From Cellulosimicrobium sp. CUA-896 (GTDB lineage: Bacteria; Actinomycetota; Actinomycetes; Actinomycetales; Cellulomonadaceae), in the NCBI RefSeq assembly GCF_001942335.1, contig NZ_MKKH01000079.1, forward strand, positions 1 to 64,000: a stretch of 64,000 bases of DNA, given 5' to 3'. Positions 57,805 to 64,000 of the stretch are shown piece after piece. A program made the translations under genes and the position numbers. Every line of letters starts with the position of its first letter. Within the stretch, counting starts at the first letter, position 1. Below the pieces are notes generated by a model. That model saw nothing but the letters and a program-made list of their open reading frames with translations. It made no database searches and had not been told where the DNA came from.

Positions 57805-57810
57805 AGACTA
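57805..57810 (-). promoter_or_regulatory. -10 for a leaderless FAD-dehydrogenase message
   Basis: On the minus strand TAGTCT ends six bases before the ATG at 57798; its first three bases are the glgX stop codon. Confidence 0.45.
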
Positions 57811-60195
57811 GAGGACGGGCGGCGGCGAGGGCAGGGGCGTCGCGGTGGACACGTAGACGCGCAGGTTCAGCGGCTCGAGCACGACGACGTCGCCCGGCCG
57901 CGCGAGCCCGTCGCCGTCGACGTCCGCGCGGTCGCCGGGATGCTCCCACGCGGAGTCCCAGGCGAGCGTCCACCGCTCCGGCTCGCCGCCGGCCGCGGCG
58001 CGGAGCCCCGGCAGCGTGACGTCGACCGGGTCGAGGCCCCCCGCCAGGACGACGAGCACGTCGCTCGCGCCGGGGGCGGGCGCGGTGCGCAGCATCTGGA
58101 GCGTGCGCACGCCCGGGTCGTGCCACGTCGCGTGGTCGAGCCCGGCGCCGTCGGCGCCGAACCAGGCGAGGTCAGGCACGCCGTCCGGGACGCCACCGGG
58201 CCCGGTCGGCCGGGGGCGCCCGGTGTAGAACGCGTCGGGGCGCAGCGCGGCGTGCTCGCGGCGCAGGGCGAGCAGGTGCCGGGCCGTGGCGAGCAGGTCC
58301 TTGCGCCACGGCGACAGGTCCCAGGACACCCACGACGTCTCGTCGTCGACCACGTAGGCGTTGTTGTTGCCGCGCTGCGTGCGGCCCATCTCGTCGCCCG
58401 CGGTGATCATCGGCGTCCCCGCGGAGAGCAGGAGCGTCGCGAGGACGTTGCGGATCGAGCGGCGCCGCAGCGGGGCGATCTCGAGGCCGGGCCCCGCGGC
58501 TCCCGGTGCGTCGTCCGGGAGCGCGTCGACGGCGTCCCCCACGGGCCCCTCGAGCCCGTGGTTCCACGACCGGTTGTCGTCCGTGCCGTCGCGGTTGCCC
58601 TCGCCGTTGGCCAGGTTGTGCTTGTGCTCGTACGCGACGAGGTCGGCGAGCGTGAAGCCGTCGTGCGCCGTCACGTAGCTGATCGAGGCGACGGGGCCGC
58701 GCAGCAGCGGGGGGTCGCTGTGCCCGAAGAGGTCCGCCGACCCGGCCAGTCGCGTCGCGAGGTCGCGCACGCCGTGCCCGGCGCGCCCGTGCGCCGCCTC
58801 GCGCGCGTCCGCGAGCCAGAACTGGCGCACCGCGTCGCGGAACCGGTCGTTCCACTCCCCGAACGGCGGCGGGAACTGCCCGGTGCGCCACCCGCCCGGC
58901 CCGACGTCCCACGGCTCGGCGACGAGCTTGAGCCCGCACAGCACGGGGTCGGTCTGGAGCGCGACGAGGAACGGGTGGTGCGCGTCGAAGCCGTCGACCC
59001 CACGCCCCAGGGTCACGGCGAGGTCGAAGCGGAACCCGTCGACGCCCACGACCTGCGCCCAGTACCGCAGCGAGTCCAGGGCGGCGCGGACCACGGCCGG
59101 GCGGCGGAAGTCCAGGCTGTTGCCCGTCCCGGTGACGTCCGCGAGCCGCGCGGGCGATCGGCCGTCGTGCAGGTAGTACAGCGGGTTGTCGAGCCCCCGC
59201 CACGACAGGTGGTAGCCGTCCGGGCCGCCCTCGCACGTGTGGTTGTGGACGACGTCGAGCAGCACCTCGATCCCCGCCTCGTGCAGCAGGTGCACCATGC
59301 CGCGCACCTCGTCGAGCACGGCCTCCGGGCCCGCCTCCCGGGCGGCGCGCGTCGCGTACGCGGCGTGCGGCGCGAAGAACCCGAGCGTCGAGTAGCCCCA
59401 GTAGTTGGTGCGCCCGGCCGCCAGCAGGTGCGGCTCGGGGACGTTCGCGTGGATCGGCAGGAGCTCGAGCGTCGTGACGCCGAGCTCGCGCAGGTGCGCG
59501 ATCGTCACCGGGTGCGCGGCGCCCGCGTACGTGCCGCGCAGGTGCTCGGGGAGCGCCTCCAGGCGCTGCGTCAGGCCGCGCACGTGCGCCTCGTACACCA
59601 CGGTCCGCGACCAGGGCACCCGGGGCCGCGGTGCGAGGGGAGCCGTCGGCTCCGGCACGACGACGGAGTGCGGCACGTACGGCAGCGAGTCCCGGTCGTC
59701 CGCCGGCCCGTCCGCGTCCGGGCCGGCGTGGCCGCGGATCGCCGGGTCGTCGACGAGCTCGCCCACGAGGCCGCGCGCGTACGGGTCGACGAGCAGCTTG
59801 GCCGGGTTGTGCCGCAGCCCCGCCGCCGGGTCCCACGGCCCGTGCACTCGGAACCCGTACCGCTGCCCCGGCCGCACGCCGGTCACGTGCGCGCGCCAGA
59901 CCCCGTACGCCGGGCCCGACAGCGCGACGCGGCGCTCGCGGAAGCGCGCCGGGGCGCCGTCGTCCCCGGTGCCGTCGACGGCCTCGTCGACCTCGTCCAG
60001 GCGGTCGACCAGGCACAGCTCGACGGCGGTCGCGTGCGACGCGAGGACCGCGACGTCGACGCCGTCGCCCGCGAGGTGGACGCCGAGCCGCGGCTGGGGC
60101 GCGTGCCGGTCGGTCTCGGGCGGCGTCCCGGCGTCTGCGCCGGGCGCGGGGGTCGCGGGGAGGTCGGGGTCCGGGCGGTGAGGTGGAGCGTGCAC
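57808..60195 (-). CDS. glgX: Glycogen debranching enzyme (isoamylase type)
   Basis: Cuts alpha-1,6 branches left by phosphorylase. 795 residues, unbroken. CBM48 (RFRERRVALSGPAYGVWRAH; RYGFRVHGPWDPAAGLRHNP) then GH13: VLLDVVHNHTCEGG, nucleophile GVDGFRFDLAVTLGR, acid LKLVAEPWDVGPGGW, and SYVTAHDGFTLADLVAYEHK. Ends with a beta domain. GTG 60195. Complements glgP on the degradative side of the nearby GlgE cluster. Confidence 0.95.
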   Translation of the reverse strand: MHAPPHRPDPDLPATPAPGADAGTPPETDRHAPQPRLGVHLAGDGVDVAVLASHATAVELCLVDRLDEVDEAVDGTGDDGAPARFRERRVALSGPAYGVWRAHVTGVRPGQRYGFRVHGPWDPAAGLRHNPAKLLVDPYARGLVGELVDDPAIRGHAGPDADGPADDRDSLPYVPHSVVVPEPTAPLAPRPRVPWSRTVVYEAHVRGLTQRLEALPEHLRGTYAGAAHPVTIAHLRELGVTTLELLPIHANVPEPHLLAAGRTNYWGYSTLGFFAPHAAYATRAAREAGPEAVLDEVRGMVHLLHEAGIEVLLDVVHNHTCEGGPDGYHLSWRGLDNPLYYLHDGRSPARLADVTGTGNSLDFRRPAVVRAALDSLRYWAQVVGVDGFRFDLAVTLGRGVDGFDAHHPFLVALQTDPVLCGLKLVAEPWDVGPGGWRTGQFPPPFGEWNDRFRDAVRQFWLADAREAAHGRAGHGVRDLATRLAGSADLFGHSDPPLLRGPVASISYVTAHDGFTLADLVAYEHKHNLANGEGNRDGTDDNRSWNHGLEGPVGDAVDALPDDAPGAAGPGLEIAPLRRRSIRNVLATLLLSAGTPMITAGDEMGRTQRGNNNAYVVDDETSWVSWDLSPWRKDLLATARHLLALRREHAALRPDAFYTGRPRPTGPGGVPDGVPDLAWFGADGAGLDHATWHDPGVRTLQMLRTAPAPGASDVLVVLAGGLDPVDVTLPGLRAAAGGEPERWTLAWDSAWEHPGDRADVDGDGLARPGDVVVLEPLNLRVYVSTATPLPSPPPVL

Positions 60196-60363
60196 GTGTC
60201 CATTGTGGCCGCAGTCACCGACCTGTCACCGACCAGGCCCCGCGCCCGCCGGTACGCTGCCCTGAGCGGACCCGGCGCGCCGCCGTTTCCGACGGCCAGG
60301 CGCACCGGCCACGTCACCGTCCACCGACCTGCCCACAGACCGCCAGCACAGGGAGCGAGCCCG

Positions 60364-61179
60364 ATGCGGATCGTCGTCGCCGTCAAGTACGTCCCGGACA
60401 TCCACGCCGACCGGGGCTTCGAGGGCGGGCGCGTGGTCCGCCGGCCCGACGAGGGGACGCTCAACGAGCTCGACGAGAACGCGGTCGAGGCGGCCCTGCG
60501 GCTCGTCGAGTCGCTGCCGGACGACGAGCGTGCGGCGAGCGAGGTCGTCGTCGTGACGGTCGCCGGCCCCGACGCCGACGCCGCGGTGAAGAAGGCCTTC
60601 CAGCTCGGTGTCGACCGCGGGGTGCGCGTGAGCGACGACGCGGTCGCGGGCTCGGACTACTTCGGCACCGCGCGCGTGCTCGCCGCCGCGGTGCGCCGCC
60701 TCGCGGAGGAGAGCCCCGTCGACCTCGTCGTGACGGGCATGGCGGCGCTCGACGGACTCGGCTCGGTCGTCCCGACGCTGCTGTCCGCCGAGCTCGGCCT
60801 GCCGCAGCTCACGCTCGCGGGCCGGCTCGAGCTCACGGGCGAGCCCGGCTCGCGCGGCGCGCGCGTCACGCGCGAGCTGGACGGCGTCGACGAGGTGCTC
60901 GAGGCACCGCTGCCCGCGGTGGTCAGCGTGACCGACCACGCGAACGACCCCCGCTTCCCGAACTTCACGCTCATCATGGCCGCACGCTCCAAGCCCGTGG
61001 AGGCGTGGAGCCTCGCGGACGTGGGCGTGGACCCGGCGGACGTCGGGGACGCGGGGGCACGCACCCGCGTGCTCGACGCCGCGCCGCGCCCGCCGCGCCC
61101 CGAGGCCGAGATCGTCGTCGACAAGGGCGAGGGCGGGCGCGCGCTCGCCGACTACCTCATCCGCAACGACCTGGTCTGA
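60364..61179 (+). CDS. etfB: Electron transfer flavoprotein beta subunit
   Basis: With EtfA carries electrons from acyl-CoA and other dehydrogenases to the quinone pool. 271 residues, intact. Opens MRIVVAVKYVPDIHADRGFE; nucleotide loop VVTGMAALDGLGSVVPTLLS; FPNFTLIMAARSKPVEAWSL near the end. A TACGCT -10 lies at 60253-60258, leaving a leader of about 105 bases. Divergent from glgX. Confidence 0.95.
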   Translation: MRIVVAVKYVPDIHADRGFEGGRVVRRPDEGTLNELDENAVEAALRLVESLPDDERAASEVVVVTVAGPDADAAVKKAFQLGVDRGVRVSDDAVAGSDYFGTARVLAAAVRRLAEESPVDLVVTGMAALDGLGSVVPTLLSAELGLPQLTLAGRLELTGEPGSRGARVTRELDGVDEVLEAPLPAVVSVTDHANDPRFPNFTLIMAARSKPVEAWSLADVGVDPADVGDAGARTRVLDAAPRPPRPEAEIVVDKGEGGRALADYLIRNDLV

Positions 61180-61191
61180 GAGGACGCGACC

Positions 61192-62234
61192 GTGACCAGC
61201 ACCCCTGAGACCACCTCCGTGGCCACCCCGGAGAGCACCGGCAACCGCACCGTCCTCGTCCTGCTCGACACGCCCGGGACCGAGCTGCGCTCGCCCTGCT
61301 CGAGCTCATCACCCTCGCGCGCCGGGTCGGCCGCGTCGAGGCGGTCGCGCTCGAGGCCCCGAGCCTCGAGGTGCTCGCCCAGCTCGGCGCGTACGGCGTC
61401 GGGACGGTGCGCCAGGCCGAGCCCTCCGCCGACGGGCACGCCGTCACGGGCGACGCCCTCCACCTCACGCCGGTCGTCGCGGAGGCGCTCGCCGCCGCGG
61501 CGCGCACCACGGGTGCCGACGCCGCCCTGCTCACCTCGTCGTTCCCGAACAAGGAGGCCGCGGCGCGGCTCGCGCACCTCACGGGCGCGGGGCTCGTGAT
61601 CGACGCCTCCGGCCTGCACGACGACGGCACGCACCTCGTCGCGGACAAGCGCGTCTTCGCCGGCTCGTGGGACGTGCGCAGCGCCGTGACGACGGAGCTC
61701 GCCGTCCTGACGGTCCGCGCGAACGCCGTCGTGCCCGAGCCGGCGCCCGAGGCGGTCGCGGTCGAGGTCGTGGGTCTCGGCGTCGAGGTCTCGGCGGCGG
61801 CGACCGCGGCGCGGGTCGTCTCTCGCACCGCGCACGAGACGTCGGGCAGCGGCCGTCCCGCGCTCGGGGAGGCCGCGATCGTCGTCACGGGCGGGCGCGG
61901 CACGAACGGCGACTTCGCCCCCGTGGTCGAGCTCGCCGACGCGCTCGGCGCCGCGGTCGGGGCCACGCGTGACGCCGTGTACGAGGGCTGGCACGACCAG
62001 TTCGTCGGGCAGACCGGCGTCACCGTGGCCCCGCGCCTGTACATCGGCGCGGGCGTCTCGGGCGCGCCGCACCACCGGGGCGGCATGCAGGCGGCGCAGG
62101 TCGTCGTCGCGGTGAACAACGACCCGGAGTGCCCGCTGTTCGAGATCTCCGACTTCGCGGTCGTGGGGGACCTCGCCGAGGTGCTGCCCCAGGCCGCGCA
62201 GGCGATCCGCGAGCACCGGTCGACGCCGCGGTAG
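61192..62234 (+). CDS. etfA: Electron transfer flavoprotein alpha subunit (frameshifted)
   Basis: Holds the FAD of ETF. About 347 residues when repaired. One base is missing at about 61293 (TELRS/ALLELITLARRVGR), only 34 codons in. The FAD domain shows VVTGGRGTNGDFAPVVELAD, YEGWHDQFVGQTGVTVAPRL, LYIGAGVSGAPHHRGGMQAA and AVNNDPECPLFEISDFAVVG. The stretch GAPHHRGGMQ differs slightly from the common GAIQHxAGM. GTG start 12 bases after etfB; one operon. Confidence 0.94.
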
Positions 62235-62263
62235 CCGCCCTGCCGCACAGCGCGCGCCCAGAG

Positions 62264-62285
62264 TTCACCCGCTGGTCGCCCGGCG
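62264..62285 (+). promoter_or_regulatory. Likely PHO box before the PhoX gene
   Basis: Two adjacent 11-bp direct repeats, GTTCACCCGCT and GGTCGCCCGGC, fit the PhoP repeat GTTCAYYYRSG known from Streptomyces, the first better than the second. About 85 bases upstream of a PhoX-type phosphatase gene, a usual phosphate-starvation target. Confidence 0.55.
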
Positions 62286-62369
62286 GCCGGGGTGGCGTCA
62301 TCCGACGTCCCTAGCGTGCGGGGCAGCTCCTCGGCCGCGAGGAGTCCCCCCACCTCGTGGAGACGACCG

Positions 62370-64000
62370 ATGACGACCACTCCCGCCCCCGAGCAGCGCT
62401 CGCTGCTGCCCCTCGCCCCCCACGCGCGCGGCAAGCGCAGCCCCGTGACGTGCCGGCTCAAGTGCGCCGACGCGTGCTCGCACGCGGCGCCGAACGCGAG
62501 CGACAACGAGTACTTCCGCGACGTCGCGGGCCGCGCGCTGTCCCGCCGCGCGCTGCTCGGCGGTCTCGCCGTGGGCGCGGCCGCGTCGTGGTCGGCGCGC
62601 AGACGGTCGCCGCACCGCCTGCCGCGGCCGAGGGGGCGGTCGCGACCGGCCGTGGCCACGGGCACGGCCACGGCCGCCCGCCCCGCGGCCTGGCCTTCGG
62701 TCCGATCGCGCCGCAGGCCGCCACGACCGACGCGCTGGTCGTGCCGGACGGCTACGCCTGGCGCCCGATCATCCGGTGGGGCGACCCGATCCTGCCCGGG
62801 GGCGAGGACTTCGACGTCGCACGTCAGACACCGGAGCGGCAGGCCCGCCAGTTCGGCTACAACAACGACTACCTCGACATCCTCCCGCTCGAGCGCTCGC
62901 ACCATCTCGCCAACTGCCGCACCCCCGGGCGCGGTCCCGGCCGTGGCACGCGCGGGCTCCTCGTGACCAACCACGAGTACACGAACCCCGCGATCATGTT
63001 CGACGACTCCTACGACGCCCCGACGCGCCGCGCCATCGAGCGCGCCGCGCACGGCATGTCGGTCGTCGAGGTGCGCCGCCGCCGCACGGGCGAGCCGTGG
63101 GAGCACGAGCGCCGCAGCCGCTTCAACCGTCGCGTGCACCTGGGCACCGAGTTCCGCATGACGGGGCCGGCGGCGGGCTCGGACCTGCTGCGGACCGTCG
63201 CGGACCCGACCGGCACGCGCGTGCTCGGCACGCTGAACAACTGCGCCGGCGGCACGACCCCGTGGGGCACGGTGCTGTCGGGCGAGGAGAACTTCCACGG
63301 GTACTTCCGCACCGCAGGCCAGGCGCCGACGCGCGCTACGGCCTGCGGGACGCCCCGACGGGCTACGGCTGGGAGCTCGACGACCCGCGCTTCGACGCCC
63401 GCAACCCGGGGTACGAGAACGAGCCGCACCGCTTCGGCTGGGTCGTCGAGATCGACCCGTACGCGCCGGACGAGCCGCCGGTCAAGCACACGGCGCTCGG
63501 CCGCTTCAAGCACGAGGGCGCGAACGTCATCCTGTCGCGCCGAGGCCACGCCGTCGCGTACATGGGCGACGACGAGCGCTTCGACTACGTGTACAAGTTC
63601 GTCTCGTCGCGGACGATGCGCTCCGGCACCAGCGCGTGGGCGCGCCGGCACAACAAGGCGCTGCTCACCGAGGGCTCGCTGTACGTCGCGCGGTTCCGCG
63701 GCGACTCGCCGGCGGTGGAGATCGACGGCTCGGGCCGGCTGCCGTCCGACGGCGCGTTCGACGGTCGCGGCGAGTGGCTCCCGCTCGTCGTCGACGGGCG
63801 CAGCGCGGTCGAGGGCATGTCGGTCGAGGAGGTGCTCGTGCACACGCGCCTCGCGGCCGACCGGGTCGGGGCGACGAAGATGGACCGCCCCGAGGACGTC
63901 GAGCCGAACCCGGTGACCGGACGCGTGTACGTGGCGTGCACCAACAACACGGCGCGCGGGCCGGCGGGCGCGGAGGCCGCCACCGAGCCGAACCCCCGGA
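62370..64000 (+). CDS. PhoX-family alkaline phosphatase (3' end outside window, two frameshifts)
   Basis: Secreted phosphatase of the PhoX/DUF839 group that frees phosphate under starvation. At least 543 residues are present. Twin-arginine signal with ALSRRALLGGLAVGAAAS about residues 50-70. Conserved stretches: LLVTNHEYTNPAIMFDD, NNCAGGTTPWGTVLSGEENF, RFGWVVEIDPYAPDEPPVKH, FKHEGANVI, and YMGDDERFDYVYKFVSS, carrying the calcium/iron ligands of the family. Single bases are missing at about 62587 (inside the signal peptide) and 63326 (AGQAP/DARYGLRDAPTGYGWEL). Runs off the right edge after VACTNNTARG. Confidence 0.9.

Noticed and set aside
55921-61179. A 1752-codon open frame on the plus strand opposite the FAD dehydrogenase and glgX genes
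   Set aside because: It is antisense to two fully conserved enzymes, its composition is Arg/Gly/Ala-rich noise, and such long open shadows are normal at 75% G+C. Only its end is real, as etfB.

Overview
The window is about 75% G+C and comes from a high-GC Gram-positive actinobacterium. The chromosomal atp order atpI-BEFHAGDC followed by a DUF2550 gene and nucS, the GlgE alpha-glucan pathway, class Ib ribonucleotide reductase and CebR-type sugar control point to Micrococcales, most likely the Cellulomonadaceae/Promicromonosporaceae group (Cellulomonas- or Cellulosimicrobium-like). The placement is inferred from gene content and style, not from a search. No rRNA, tRNA, CRISPR array, insertion sequence or phage gene was recognised.

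Layout. 1-6570: translation and envelope genes (3' part of rho, rpmE, prfA, prmC, a Sua5/TsaC gene, a WecA-type transferase). 6572-14468: ATP synthase operon. 14482-17932: DUF2550, nucS, and a TetR/YndJ-like/DUF1990 operon. 17993-28018: a sugar locus with nagA, a LacI regulator, an ABC sugar importer, a GH31 alpha-xylosidase and a GH1 beta-glucosidase, suggesting use of xyloglucan- or cellulose-derived oligosaccharides. 28836-33038: nrdHIEF behind two NrdR boxes. 33114-44297: mixed genes (PRTase, FKBP lipoprotein, small zinc-ribbon protein, two hydrolases, a DivIVA-like coiled-coil protein, a membrane protein/lipoprotein pair, CnoX-like chaperedoxin, ABC exporter). 44335-54695: GlgE pathway, with glgB, mak, treS and glgE on the minus strand and glgP divergent. 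54902-55916: an AbiEi-like gene bracketed by related repeats. 56044-64000: an FAD dehydrogenase, glgX, etfBA, and a PhoX-family phosphatase that runs off the window behind a likely PHO box.

How the genes fit together. TreS and Mak turn trehalose into maltose 1-phosphate, GlgE polymerises it, GlgB branches the glucan, and GlgP and GlgX degrade it. The upstream sugar locus imports and hydrolyses beta-linked oligosaccharides and could feed this store.

Caution on quality. About 34 frameshifts occur in 22 of the 54 genes, including rho, prfA, atpG and atpD, which cannot all be dead. Nearly all are repaired by adding one base. The sequence therefore looks like a draft with base-loss errors; broken frames are annotated here as single genes with the break positions given.

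Most interesting unexplained structure: two copies (28126-28207 and 31858-31942) of an intergenic element with a nearly identical 45-47 nt core closed by an 18-19 bp stem. The stem sequence differs between copies but stays paired through compensatory changes.
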